Assembly: GCF_001368815.1 (NCBI RefSeq)
Contig: NZ_CTEI01000001.1
Location: 1,550,001-1,614,000 of the forward strand
Direction: 5' to 3'
DNA from: Paraliobacillus sp. PM-2
Lineage (GTDB): Bacteria > Bacillota > Bacilli > Bacillales > Amphibacillaceae
Length of the DNA stretch: 64,000 nucleotides
Of the stretch, positions 46,572 through 60,914 are shown one piece after another. A program made the translations under genes and the position numbers. Below the pieces are notes generated by a model, which was given only the letters and a program-made list of their open reading frames with translations, did no database searches and was not told the origin of the DNA. Position 1 is the stretch's first letter. Each line of letters begins with the position of its first letter.

Positions 46572-49500
46572 TTACTTCATATACCTTGTTCTGATGGAGA
46601 TAGAAACCGCCGCTCCCATAACAATAAGTATGAAACCAATCATCAACAAATTGTACGTAGAAGTTGCTGTATCAGGAAGTTCACTGTCTTCATTTTCTTG
46701 ACTTTGTTCTCCATCATCAGCTCCATCTTCATCATCAGAAGGTTTATCAGTTGGATCTCCTTCAGATGGTTGTTCATCAGCTTCCTCTAGGCCATTTATT
46801 GCATGTTGTAATGCTTCTATGCTATTGGCTAGTTCTTCTTCTGATTTAATCGTTGTCAATGCAATTTCTGCAGTTGCAATGGCATCTTGTAATGCTTGAT
46901 ATGATGCTTCCGTGTAATCTTCGAGTGAGTAGTCTTTTGCTGTTTTAATTAAATCTTTTAGTTCTTTCGTTTCCACTTCTGGCTCTGGCTTTTCTACTTG
47001 TTTCAAACCTTCTATAGCTGCTTGTAAATTATTCACTGCTGTATTTAGATCCTCTTCTGACTCAATTGTCTCTAATGATGCTTCAGCAGCTACGATCGCA
47101 TCTTGTAAAGCTTGGAAAGATGGTGTTGTATAGGTGCCATCTTCATTCGAATAACCATTTGCTTCCACTATTAACTGTTCTAATTCTGTTGTATCAACTA
47201 CTTTATCGATTCCGTCATCTGATACGGCTAAGATTTCATGAATTTTCGGAACAACAGGTTCATCCCATTCTAATCGAACTTCAAGAACATGATCAAAATC
47301 TGATGTATCAATAACATTAAATGATTTTGATAACTTACCTGCATGCTTCCAGCCATCCAAATCCCTAATTGAAACAGTAGCATTAGAGATACCTGTTGGA
47401 TTCTGTAAGATAATAAGTTGCTCTAAATCCGTCTTTGTTGTAAGTTTATAGTTTAAATAACCGGAATCTGCCTTATCTTCTGGCATATAAAAAGTAGATA
47501 ATTTTTTATCAATTACATAGTTAGCACTATTGTCATTTTTTCCTTTAGGTTCAACTTGGAGCTCTAAACTCTCATTTTCACTTCCATTTATCCCATTATT
47601 AATAATAATCTCATTTAAAGCTAACCATTTACTATTCTCTTCTGTTGATATTAGTCTTACGTATCTAGCATCAATAGAATCAACTTCTGTACGTAAATAT
47701 CGATATGGCGCTTCATGATCAGGGAAGTTTTGATCACGATCGTTTGGATTGCTAAATGTATGGATAGTCTTCCATTCTTCTCCATCCATAGACAACTGTA
47801 ATTCACCTTGTCTAAAATAATCGTTTTCACCGTCATTAATCGCTACAGCAGCATGTTTTACATTTATAACTCTTCCCAAATCAATTTGTACATATTTCCC
47901 TTTACTTTGCGCACTATTAAACCAAACTTTGGATTCTAGTTCTCCATCATAGACGTTTTCTATGTCTCCTGCGTATGTGCCTCCATAATTATGACTAGCT
48001 GAAGGAGCTTCTACAATACTTGGCTTAACAGATAACTTATTTAAATTAAATGAAACAGGTGTATCATTTTTATTGATGACTCGAATATAAGCCGCATTCG
48101 GATAAGGAGATTCTAAAGAGATTTCCTCCCATTCGACGCCATTCTCTGATGTCTCAATTACTACACCATCATTGCTGCTACTTTCTAATCCAATATCTTC
48201 GATTCGTTCAATCGCTGGTAATTTTATACCAATATAATCTGATGGTTCCAATGTAATATCATCCACATTTGTGATTTCAATAGATGAATTAGTTTTATTG
48301 ATTTCTTCCTCTTGTAAATCTATTACATTTGTATAGATTGATGGTTTGTTTTGGTCACCATTAACCGTAAATTCTCTGACTGACGTCCAAAGATCTGGTT
48401 TTCCACCTGGGATTCCAGCATGAGTCAGTTTATATCGTACATATCTAGCTTCAATATCCAAATTGTTTTCTTTAATATGGTAGCCGGATTTTTCTTCTGT
48501 AATAGAATTCCAATCTTCTCCATCATTTGAATACTCTAGCATACCTCTTTGGAAGATATCATGATCCTCATCGTTTCTTCCTTGAATAATTTCAATACTA
48601 TTTACGGTTACTTTATTTCCTAAATCAACTCCATACCAATCGCCATTTTCCTGTAATGTTTTAAAGTACACTAGTGTATCTTTGTCGCCATCAATCATAT
48701 TATTTATATCTGGATGAGAACCGTAAGATGTCATCGGTACGGGAACAATCACATCCGAATTTATCGACTTATAAATTTCCGAGTCTAATTTCCGAATTAA
48801 TTCATTAGCAAATGGAACAAGTCGCTTTGCTCCAGATTCAACAATTTGATCTTCTGCATTGATTACTGGTCTAGTAAATTTTTTTGATTCCGCCATGGCA
48901 CTTGATGCCTTAGATAGCGATTCCCATGCTGCACTAATATCCCCTTTTTCTAAAGCAAAAGCGGCATTTATAGCATGCTTATCAGCCTGTACAACATAGT
49001 CAAGACTATTTAACCAAGGCGTAATTTCTTCTACCATATTTTCATTTTTATTTTTCTCTTTAAATACAGAGATGGCGTTTAATATTTTGTCAAATTCATC
49101 TATTAATTGTGTACCTACCGTATCTATTGATTTTGATTTTGAAAAATTATCTAAAAATAGATTTAGTTCTTCTTTTATATTTTCTGATTCTCCTACAGTA
49201 ACACCTCGGCTATTTGGAGAAGGATCACTTAAGTGATGGGCAATTGTTCTGAATTCATCTGCAACTTCAGGCTGAATATATTTAAATGAATCTAACCAAC
49301 TTTGCTCATCATTGAATTCATCAACATTCCATGTGTAATCAGCTACTCCAAACAAAGCAACCTTTGATAATTCCGCTTGTTCTAATGGATTTGATACAAT
49401 ACCAGAGAAATTATGTGTATTAGGTTCTAACATTCCTACTTTACCTAAAAGTAATCGATTCTTTTTATATCCATTAACTGGCCAATTAAACCAAATATAT

Positions 49501-50690
49501 GGATCTCTACCTATTATATCTTTTACCCATTGATTATCTTCTGTATTAACACCACCGATAACGTCACGACCTGTCCACATGACTTCGACGTTATCTGGAA
49601 CATTTCTTAGTGCTTGCAGATACGGTTTTCCACTTTCACCTGTCCATGCTTGATTATAGAAAGGAGGACAGTAAACTAATGATTTTACATCACCTTTAGA
49701 ATCTACCCAATCCGCAACATCAGTAATAAGCTGTACATGTTCATCTGTATCGTTTAATGCTTGGTTTAAACTAATGTCATCAAGGAATAACCCAAACTGT
49801 CGAACGCCTACATCATACAATTGTTCAAGCTTTGTTAATAAGGTGTCCAATTCGTTATCATAATCATCCCAATCAATCATACTAAAACCAGGGTGGATCG
49901 CCCAAATAAACTGAGTTTTTGATTCGTGTCCGACATCTACTAATTCTTTTACCTTAGCTAACTCATCTTCTGGATAAAGCGTTCTCCACTTTCTGTTATG
50001 ATATGGATCATCTTTTGGCGCAAAAATATAGGAGTTCATTTTAAATTGACCACCATATCTCATTAGGCTTATCCGATCTTCATGAGACCATGGGAAGCCA
50101 TAAAACCCTTCAATAAATCCTCGCCATTTTGAATCTGCATAATCTTCGAACATGACTGATTCAATTTCTTTCCCAGGCATTTGATTGAAAATCATTTGTA
50201 ACGTTGCTAGTCCGTAATAAGATGCATCGGTTGTGTCACCTAGAATTGCAATGGTTCCATTTTCCTCAAGATTTTTATCAGCTCTTAAGATATAGGCATC
50301 TATCTCATGATATAAGGATGCATTATAATCAATATCAGAAGAAAAATAGCTGTCTACATACTCTCCAGACCCTTTTGTACCAATAATTATATTCGTTTTA
50401 TTGGATACGGTTTCATTAGATTCAGTAAAAGTAATCGACTTAGATGCTAGTATTTTTTTCACAAAATTCTCAGTTGATTCATCTATAGTTGACTCAATCA
50501 CAAGATTTACCTGATTTGTTATCGTAAAGCTTTCTCCAAGATATTCTTCCTTTTGTGGCAATGGATAAATTTCATATGAGCCACTTTCTTCTGCTTGAGC
50601 ATTTTCTATAGCAGCAATATAAGTTAAATTTGAAAAGTTACTTACTACTAGTAAAAATACTGTTAGGAGAATGAATAATTTTTTTTGCAT
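46572..50690 (-). CDS. Wall-anchored GH84 beta-N-acetylglucosaminidase (NagJ/hyaluronidase-like), copy A
   Basis: 1372 aa from ATG 50690, with GAAAGG eight bases upstream; the in-frame ATG at 50699 directly abuts that site. Signal peptide; GH20b-like N-terminal domain (about 40-180); GH84 barrel from KWRGFIEGFYGFPWSHEDR through YIFAPKDDPYHNRKWR to FGLFLDDIS, with the Asp pair (about D304-D305) that polarises the substrate acetamido group and acts as acid. A helical domain (about 500-650) and at least two F5/8-type C domains (DGDKDTLVYFKT and YDGELESKVWFNSAQSKG regions) follow, then two FIVAR repeats, LPDTATSTYN and a membrane helix. GH84 enzymes cleave terminal beta-GlcNAc from glycoproteins. 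A cre-like box lies about 120 bases upstream. The paralogue is at the right window edge. Confidence 0.93.
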   Translation of the reverse strand: MQKKLFILLTVFLLVVSNFSNLTYIAAIENAQAEESGSYEIYPLPQKEEYLGESFTITNQVNLVIESTIDESTENFVKKILASKSITFTESNETVSNKTNIIIGTKGSGEYVDSYFSSDIDYNASLYHEIDAYILRADKNLEENGTIAILGDTTDASYYGLATLQMIFNQMPGKEIESVMFEDYADSKWRGFIEGFYGFPWSHEDRISLMRYGGQFKMNSYIFAPKDDPYHNRKWRTLYPEDELAKVKELVDVGHESKTQFIWAIHPGFSMIDWDDYDNELDTLLTKLEQLYDVGVRQFGLFLDDISLNQALNDTDEHVQLITDVADWVDSKGDVKSLVYCPPFYNQAWTGESGKPYLQALRNVPDNVEVMWTGRDVIGGVNTEDNQWVKDIIGRDPYIWFNWPVNGYKKNRLLLGKVGMLEPNTHNFSGIVSNPLEQAELSKVALFGVADYTWNVDEFNDEQSWLDSFKYIQPEVADEFRTIAHHLSDPSPNSRGVTVGESENIKEELNLFLDNFSKSKSIDTVGTQLIDEFDKILNAISVFKEKNKNENMVEEITPWLNSLDYVVQADKHAINAAFALEKGDISAAWESLSKASSAMAESKKFTRPVINAEDQIVESGAKRLVPFANELIRKLDSEIYKSINSDVIVPVPMTSYGSHPDINNMIDGDKDTLVYFKTLQENGDWYGVDLGNKVTVNSIEIIQGRNDEDHDIFQRGMLEYSNDGEDWNSITEEKSGYHIKENNLDIEARYVRYKLTHAGIPGGKPDLWTSVREFTVNGDQNKPSIYTNVIDLQEEEINKTNSSIEITNVDDITLEPSDYIGIKLPAIERIEDIGLESSSNDGVVIETSENGVEWEEISLESPYPNAAYIRVINKNDTPVSFNLNKLSVKPSIVEAPSASHNYGGTYAGDIENVYDGELESKVWFNSAQSKGKYVQIDLGRVINVKHAAVAINDGENDYFRQGELQLSMDGEEWKTIHTFSNPNDRDQNFPDHEAPYRYLRTEVDSIDARYVRLISTEENSKWLALNEIIINNGINGSENESLELQVEPKGKNDNSANYVIDKKLSTFYMPEDKADSGYLNYKLTTKTDLEQLIILQNPTGISNATVSIRDLDGWKHAGKLSKSFNVIDTSDFDHVLEVRLEWDEPVVPKIHEILAVSDDGIDKVVDTTELEQLIVEANGYSNEDGTYTTPSFQALQDAIVAAEASLETIESEEDLNTAVNNLQAAIEGLKQVEKPEPEVETKELKDLIKTAKDYSLEDYTEASYQALQDAIATAEIALTTIKSEEELANSIEALQHAINGLEEADEQPSEGDPTDKPSDDEDGADDGEQSQENEDSELPDTATSTYNLLMIGFILIVMGAAVSISIRTRYMK

Positions 50691-50810
50691 CTTTGACATC
50701 CTTTCTAGTATTAAAGAAATTCTACTCCCGATAATTCTTCTCCTGCATAATTTTAAATTTTTGCATCATTTTCTTTTTTTTAATAATTAAAGGATTTATT
50801 TACTATTTTA

Positions 50811-50824
50811 TGTAAGCTCTTTCA
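50811..50824. promoter_or_regulatory. Candidate cre site upstream of GH84 copy A
   Basis: TGTAAGCTCTTTCA (plus strand) matches the cre consensus at 13 of 14 positions, the deviation being in the central CG. Located about 120 bases before the GH84 start. Confidence 0.5.
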
Positions 50825-50835
50825 ATAAAATAGAT

Positions 50836-50871
50836 GGATAACGGGAATGATATTCATCATACCCGTTATCC
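50836..50871 (-). terminator. Stem-loop after the LacZ-type GH2 gene
   Basis: GGATAACGGG pairs with CCCGTTATCC, and the inner ATGAT/ATCAT extends the stem. It lies 25 bases past the stop. It resembles the hairpin after GH84 copy A (shared ACGGG/CCCGT core), whose gene also has a closely similar 3' end. Confidence 0.75.
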
Positions 50872-50896
50872 TATTTTACTACTGATTTAGTATTTA

Positions 50897-55273
<4,377 letters not shown>

Positions 55274-55380
55274 TTAAGTAGCATGTATATTAAATTAAAC
55301 TATTTATGAAGAGTGCAATATCTGTTTTGATAGAGGTAGATGTACTAGTGCATGTAAAGTATAATCTAAAATTTAGAAAT

Positions 55381-55419
55381 AACGAGCATGTATAAGACTT
55401 AATCTATATCATGCTCGTT
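55381..55419 (-). terminator. Stem-loop after GH101 copy B
   Basis: A perfect 10-bp stem, AACGAGCATG with CATGCTCGTT, and a 19-base loop, about 35 bases past the stop; followed on the minus strand by ATTTCTAAATTTT. Confidence 0.75.
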
Positions 55420-55452
55420 ATTCTTCACTTAATTAATGCTACATTATTTTAC

Positions 55453-58400
55453 TTAAACCTGTCTTTGTTTACGGATATAATAGAATGCCACAAAAGCACC
55501 CATTACTACAAAGACAAAACCGATAAGCATCCAATTATACATTGGTGTTGCTGTGTTAGGAAGTTCTTCATCAGTATCTTCTGATCCATTATCTTCTGAA
55601 TCTTGATCAGCTTTTTCCAATTCATCCATCGCTGTCTGTAATGCATTTATTGCAGTATCCAATTCTTCTTCTGTTTCAATTGTATCGATATCTGCATCTG
55701 CTTTTGCTATGGCTGTCTGTAATGCTTCATAAGAATCACTTGTGTATGTGCCATCATCTGAGATTTCTTTTGCTTCTTTAAGCAATGCTTCTAGTACGGA
55801 CACATCCACTTCTGGATCTGGGTCTGGCTCAACAACTTCCTCTAAGCCATCTATTGCTACTTGTAATGCATCTACAGCTGTATCTACATCTGCTTCTGTT
55901 TCAACAGCTTCTAATGCCGCTTTCGCATCTGCAATTGCTGCTTGCAATGCTTCAAACGATGCTTCCGTGTAAGCTTCATCATCATTTGAGATTGCTTCTG
56001 CTGTTTCGATTAAGTCTTCTAGTTCTTTCGTATCCACTTCTGGTTCACTTACTTCTTCTAAATCATCCATTGCTGCTTGCAATGCATCTACAGCTGCCTC
56101 TACATCTGCTTCCGTTTCAACTGTTTCTAATGCATCATTCGCATCTGCAATCGCTGTTTGTAATGCGTCAAATGATGCCTCTGTGTAAACGTCATCGTCA
56201 TTAGAAATTGCTTCTGCTGTAGTAATTAAATCTTCTAGTTCCTTCGTATCTACTTCTGGATCTGCTGTTACTTTTTCAATGCGAAGATTATCTAGGATAA
56301 AGGTACCTTCACCAGTATGCATGTTTAAAGCAGTTCCATCGTTAAAAATTCCAATGTATGTTTGGCCATTGTCTGAACCGGTTACTGTAATTTCAGCAGT
56401 TTTCGTTTCAGTTGATGCAGGCAGTACTTCGTTTACACTTAAGCCAGATACATTAGTAATGTTCTTCTCATCAATCGCTTGATCTCCCGATATGATGCGA
56501 TAAGATCCAGCAGTTGTTTGATAATCAAATGCTACGTTGTATTCTACGCCTGGTTCAAAATGGAAGTGTTGTGGAATGGTGCGATACACTAAGCCACTAT
56601 TTCCAGTATTCACTTTCACAGACCAGTTTCCTTCGATAACATCATCGACTACTTTCGCGTCAGCCCAGCCTTTTTGTGTATATGGTGCGTGCTTTTCAGC
56701 TAAGTGAATTCTGTTATCTTGTACATTTTCTGTATTACCAATAACAAACGGGTAGATACCTTGTACGACTGTTTCAAAATCTTGTTCAAATACATCATCA
56801 GAAACGAAATTGTTTAATGATTTCTGTACAATACGGATATCATCAAACTTCGTATCTCCGTTACCTGCTTCACGGCTAAGTGTCAATGCCGCAGTGTCAC
56901 TTTCCGCAGTAAAGCTTACATGCATGCGTTGCATCTTACTATTGTAACCATCATTAGTTGCATGAGAGTCAGCTTTAATGTAGTTCTTTTGTAAGCTGCG
57001 AAGAGTGTAATTGCTTACATCTTCTGTGCCACCAGTTACCTCAATAGAAGCTTTGACATCACTACTATTTTCTACATATACCTCAGCTACATAGTCTTTA
57101 CCTGGTACTAGATCCGTTAGCGTACGTGTAACCGTTGTGTCTTCAGATGGACTAGCAAAGTTTAGATAGTAATCTCCACTACTTAAACTACGTCCATCAC
57201 CTGTTTGACTTGTACGAACCACGCTTACTGCTTCCTCATCACCAGAAACGGTTGTGTGCTCGTCATTAACCGTACCAGTATTAAATCCTGTATCATGTAC
57301 ATGAGCACCCGTACTCCACTCATCTACTTGTACTTCTTCAACCTCACCAGCTACGACAATATAAGGAGTCGCTGCTTCAGCTGTTAAAGTAACTTGATTA
57401 TCTACTACATCTACTTCTTGCTTACCTTGTCTACCTTGATCGGTTAATTGGTATACTTCCACTGTAGATACATTGTTATATTCATCTGGAAGTGTCCAAG
57501 TAGACTCTCCACCTTCTAAATTCCAGTGATATAATTTTTCAGAATCTGGTGTTGGTGTTTCGAAATCTTGTTCTACCCATGGGATTAAGTATTTGTCACC
57601 ATCAAGCACGACATTATCATTGAGTGTAATGGTACGCTCTCTTGAGTCGTCTTTTCTAGTTACAACTACAACATCCCCATTGTTTGGATCTTCTAATTTA
57701 ATTTCTTTTTCCAAGTTCGTTGCGTTTCTATCACCCTCAACCGTTTCCCAATTCATTACATAGTACTTTTGTAAGAATTTCGTTGGTACATTTGTTTTGA
57801 ATGTACGACGGATGAAATGATCGAAGTTTTTGTCGGACTGCCATCCTTCAAATCCACCCAGTTCAAAACCGCCAAGTAATGGATGATCCGCAGTACCACC
57901 TTTTTCCGGCCAATTTAGTACCCAAGAATCTTTTTGATGGTTACTGATAAAGCGAAGCACCTCAGAGTTAATTCCTTTACTAGCCGCTCCACCATAGTTC
58001 TTATCAGTAGCCCAGTGTTGCCACGTAGAATGGTTCGGTATAGCCGTACCAAACTCTGTAGTAACACGTAAGCCTCGTTCTACAAATTGTTCAACTACTC
58101 GATTAGATTCCCATTGATCTTGATACCAAACATCTAAATAAACAAAATCAAGATCTGGAGCAACCGCTTCCAATTGATCTAATCGTTTAGCACGTGCGCC
58201 TGAAGCTAAATCATTAATCTTATCAATAACATAACCTTGGTCAATCCAACCCCATCCTCTCGATCCTGGTCCATGGATTAAATCTTCACTAAAGGCATCT
58301 GCTTCTGGATAAGATTCTTGTGCATTAATATGAACACCTAATTCAGCATTGAATTTATGCCCTTCTTCAATTAATGTACTTAAATCAGCTTCGCCACCCA

Positions 58401-60633
58401 TACGCTCACCTACGTCACCGTAATCTGGGTGTGCACTATCGTGTCCTTCATTTCCGTAACCTTTCAATAGTACAGCTTGGCCTAAACCATCTGTAGCAAG
58501 AGCAACCTTTTTAATATTATCCAATGTTTTAAGGAAAGGTTGTTGTGCTTGAGAACCAAAGTTCATCGCGATACGTGTTGTTACATTGTCATTAACATTT
58601 TCCCAATCAGGAATATCATGCATAATATCACGATAAGCAATCGCACCATCTTGCCAATCTACCTTACTATCACTATTCAGATCTTCAGCGATGGTAATTT
58701 TAATTGTCTGTGGATTAGACGAAGGCTCCGGCATAAACTCTCGGTGATAGAATAGTTTACTAGAACCGATCCCCATTGCTTTTTCGCCAGCTTCGTTTTC
58801 ATAGCGATTAGCAACTAAATTACGGTGTCCGTTCACTTCAGAACTTGACCATACGCCAGCACTCAAATCACCATTAGTTAAAAATGCAGTGTAGTATGTA
58901 TTAGATGATCCAATGTTCTCCATAGAATCATTAACAGCTACATCTACATCACCAGGCTTTGTTACGTCACTACTTAGATTAGTAAGTCTTGCTTTAGCAT
59001 TTGCTTCACTAGCATTTACTGAAATGAAATTCATATCTGCAAATTCAATTGTTTCAATGATGGTATCACCAGCATTATTAATTTCCTCAAAGTGATAAAT
59101 AACATCATTGTCTTTTACTTCTAAAGAAACCTTAAATAATGCATCAAGACCTTCAAATTCATCTTTTACTGTTAATGTATATAGCGCTTTGCTATCATTA
59201 ATTTTTTCATAACTAACTTCTGGATAGTAAAGCATACCATTTACCTTCAGCCCATAAGCAGAAGACTCTTGACCATTCATTACTTTGTCACCGACTTGGT
59301 ATTCGATAACACGAGGGAATATTTGATCAATTGTTACATCCATATATTCCGAACTTAATGTATCTTCAACTGACGGTGTAGTAGGAGGTTCAGGTGGTAA
59401 ATACTCGGTAATTTCAATATTACCTATAGTAATGTTAGCGCTACCACGACTCTTTTCAAAACCTATTTTACCAGCTGCATCAACGCCTCCTGGTTGCGAC
59501 CAAGAATCAATTTTCTCTCCATCGATGTAAAGTGTTGCTAAGTCATCAATGAATTTTACACTTAATCGATACGTTTGATCAGCTTCAAGTGCCACCCCAG
59601 TTGTCATAGATGTCCATGCATTTGAAGGACCAAAAATTTCACTGAAATACTGATCATTTGAATCGCCTGTACCAACGTACTTATAGGCAGATGAGCTTTG
59701 CACACGATAAATAATACCAAAACGATTTAAATCAGTATCTGGTGTTATATCAGCTTCAAACACACCATCTCTAATATCTTCTACCTGATCATAGACAATT
59801 TTGTTTTTACCAGTAGATGTAACACCAAAAGTTACTGTTCCATCTTCATTATAAGTTAAGCTAGAATCACCTTGTATGGACTTAAAGTCACCTTCTACAA
59901 GATCATTGTCTGTAATATCTACAAGGTCACCATTGTCTGGGTCTGTAGGTGGATCTGTTGGATCTGTTGGATCTGTTGGTTCAGAAGTTTCACCTAATTG
60001 GATAAGCATCTGAGTATTATCTGACCCATATCTTCCTAATTTTAATGCTTCAGGAAAATCAACAAGATTAGTAACATCCTCATTTAAGTCTACAGGTCCA
60101 AATAAATCTTCATCATTAAGAGAAACGTTTAATGATGTTCCGCTGTAGTCAACTTTAAGTGTATACTCATTTCCTGGTTCTGGCAACGACACATCTGGTC
60201 TATCTCCCAAATAATCACCATTCCCATTTAATTTATACTCATAAAACCAACCTCCAGCATCATAGCCTACAAATACAAAGTTATCTGTATCTTTATAATG
60301 GGGGAAGAATCCAAATCTTGATTTTGAACCTTCTGTTTCTGGAATAAATGTGTATTCCATTGTTCCGGTTTCTTGTGCTTCTGTGCCATCCTCTTGAAAG
60401 ACAGCTACATTTTCTCCATTATCATTTCCTTCTCCCGTACCTAACCTTACATAAGTATTTCCATCTTTCTCCACTACTTCATTCACTTCATTTCCACCAT
60501 TTGAAATGGTCGTCCAAGGTGAAGTAGTTTCTGCAGCATAAGCTACAAGATTTGCAAAATTGGCTAAGTAAGTCGGTGCAACTATCATAATAGCCAGAAA
60601 TACTATTGAAGCCTTCTTAAAAACCTGTTTCAT
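55453..60633 (-). CDS. Wall-anchored GH101 endo-alpha-N-acetylgalactosaminidase (copy B)
   Basis: 1726 aa, AAAAAGGAGG before ATG. Signal peptide; one copy of the GTGEGNDNG/FVGYDAGGWF lectin-like domain (about 38-212); a Thr-Asp-Pro linker; then, where copy A has its second lectin-like repeat, a different concanavalin-type domain (about 238-410; LATLYIDGEKIDSW). The GH101 catalytic unit follows with YLDVWYQ (D834) and VTTEFGT (E860), then the galactose-binding-like region, three FIVAR repeats, LPNTATPMYNW and a membrane helix. From the catalytic core to the C-terminus it is close to identical with copy A, apart from one concentrated patch of differences just before the nucleophile. Same predicted reaction: release of core 1 disaccharide. 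It carries a cre-like box about 110 bases upstream. Confidence 0.95.
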   Translation of the reverse strand: MKQVFKKASIVFLAIMIVAPTYLANFANLVAYAAETTSPWTTISNGGNEVNEVVEKDGNTYVRLGTGEGNDNGENVAVFQEDGTEAQETGTMEYTFIPETEGSKSRFGFFPHYKDTDNFVFVGYDAGGWFYEYKLNGNGDYLGDRPDVSLPEPGNEYTLKVDYSGTSLNVSLNDEDLFGPVDLNEDVTNLVDFPEALKLGRYGSDNTQMLIQLGETSEPTDPTDPTDPPTDPDNGDLVDITDNDLVEGDFKSIQGDSSLTYNEDGTVTFGVTSTGKNKIVYDQVEDIRDGVFEADITPDTDLNRFGIIYRVQSSSAYKYVGTGDSNDQYFSEIFGPSNAWTSMTTGVALEADQTYRLSVKFIDDLATLYIDGEKIDSWSQPGGVDAAGKIGFEKSRGSANITIGNIEITEYLPPEPPTTPSVEDTLSSEYMDVTIDQIFPRVIEYQVGDKVMNGQESSAYGLKVNGMLYYPEVSYEKINDSKALYTLTVKDEFEGLDALFKVSLEVKDNDVIYHFEEINNAGDTIIETIEFADMNFISVNASEANAKARLTNLSSDVTKPGDVDVAVNDSMENIGSSNTYYTAFLTNGDLSAGVWSSSEVNGHRNLVANRYENEAGEKAMGIGSSKLFYHREFMPEPSSNPQTIKITIAEDLNSDSKVDWQDGAIAYRDIMHDIPDWENVNDNVTTRIAMNFGSQAQQPFLKTLDNIKKVALATDGLGQAVLLKGYGNEGHDSAHPDYGDVGERMGGEADLSTLIEEGHKFNAELGVHINAQESYPEADAFSEDLIHGPGSRGWGWIDQGYVIDKINDLASGARAKRLDQLEAVAPDLDFVYLDVWYQDQWESNRVVEQFVERGLRVTTEFGTAIPNHSTWQHWATDKNYGGAASKGINSEVLRFISNHQKDSWVLNWPEKGGTADHPLLGGFELGGFEGWQSDKNFDHFIRRTFKTNVPTKFLQKYYVMNWETVEGDRNATNLEKEIKLEDPNNGDVVVVTRKDDSRERTITLNDNVVLDGDKYLIPWVEQDFETPTPDSEKLYHWNLEGGESTWTLPDEYNNVSTVEVYQLTDQGRQGKQEVDVVDNQVTLTAEAATPYIVVAGEVEEVQVDEWSTGAHVHDTGFNTGTVNDEHTTVSGDEEAVSVVRTSQTGDGRSLSSGDYYLNFASPSEDTTVTRTLTDLVPGKDYVAEVYVENSSDVKASIEVTGGTEDVSNYTLRSLQKNYIKADSHATNDGYNSKMQRMHVSFTAESDTAALTLSREAGNGDTKFDDIRIVQKSLNNFVSDDVFEQDFETVVQGIYPFVIGNTENVQDNRIHLAEKHAPYTQKGWADAKVVDDVIEGNWSVKVNTGNSGLVYRTIPQHFHFEPGVEYNVAFDYQTTAGSYRIISGDQAIDEKNITNVSGLSVNEVLPASTETKTAEITVTGSDNGQTYIGIFNDGTALNMHTGEGTFILDNLRIEKVTADPEVDTKELEDLITTAEAISNDDDVYTEASFDALQTAIADANDALETVETEADVEAAVDALQAAMDDLEEVSEPEVDTKELEDLIETAEAISNDDEAYTEASFEALQAAIADAKAALEAVETEADVDTAVDALQVAIDGLEEVVEPDPDPEVDVSVLEALLKEAKEISDDGTYTSDSYEALQTAIAKADADIDTIETEEELDTAINALQTAMDELEKADQDSEDNGSEDTDEELPNTATPMYNWMLIGFVFVVMGAFVAFYYIRKQRQV

Positions 60634-60740
60634 TGTTAACCTCCTTTTTATTTTAAAACTTCATACAGTTTGAGGTTACTATCACCTTAAAATTATCACA
60701 ATAAATATATTGTTATTTTTTTTAGCTATATTGTCATTTT

Positions 60741-60754
60741 TGTATGCGTTTACA
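60741..60754. promoter_or_regulatory. Candidate cre site upstream of GH101 copy B
   Basis: TGTATGCGTTTACA (plus strand) matches the cre consensus at 13 of 14 positions, as does its complement TGTAAACGCATACA. It lies about 110 bases before the start codon. Confidence 0.6.
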
Positions 60755-60877
60755 TAGTTCGACATAAAGCGACATTTTTATGATCTAAAAAACAGATATA
60801 AATGGATAAATCTTGACAAATAAGGTATAAAAAAAATAAATTAAATTGATAGATAAGCAATGTTAAAATAATGTAAA

Positions 60878-60906
60878 ACAGGACGTGCTAAAATAGCACA
60901 TCCTGT
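60878..60906 (-). terminator. Rho-independent terminator after GH84 copy B
   Basis: A 13-bp stem, ACAGGACGTGCTA against TAGCACATCCTGT (one G-U pair), and a 3-base loop, nine bases past the stop, followed on the minus strand by TTTTACATTATTTTAA. Confidence 0.88.
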
Positions 60907-60914
60907 ATCACACA

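Noticed and set aside
60634-60877. AT-rich, T-run-containing gap considered for a small RNA or riboswitch
   Set aside because: Apart from a cre-like box and the GH84 terminator no stable paired structure or known riboswitch core was seen.
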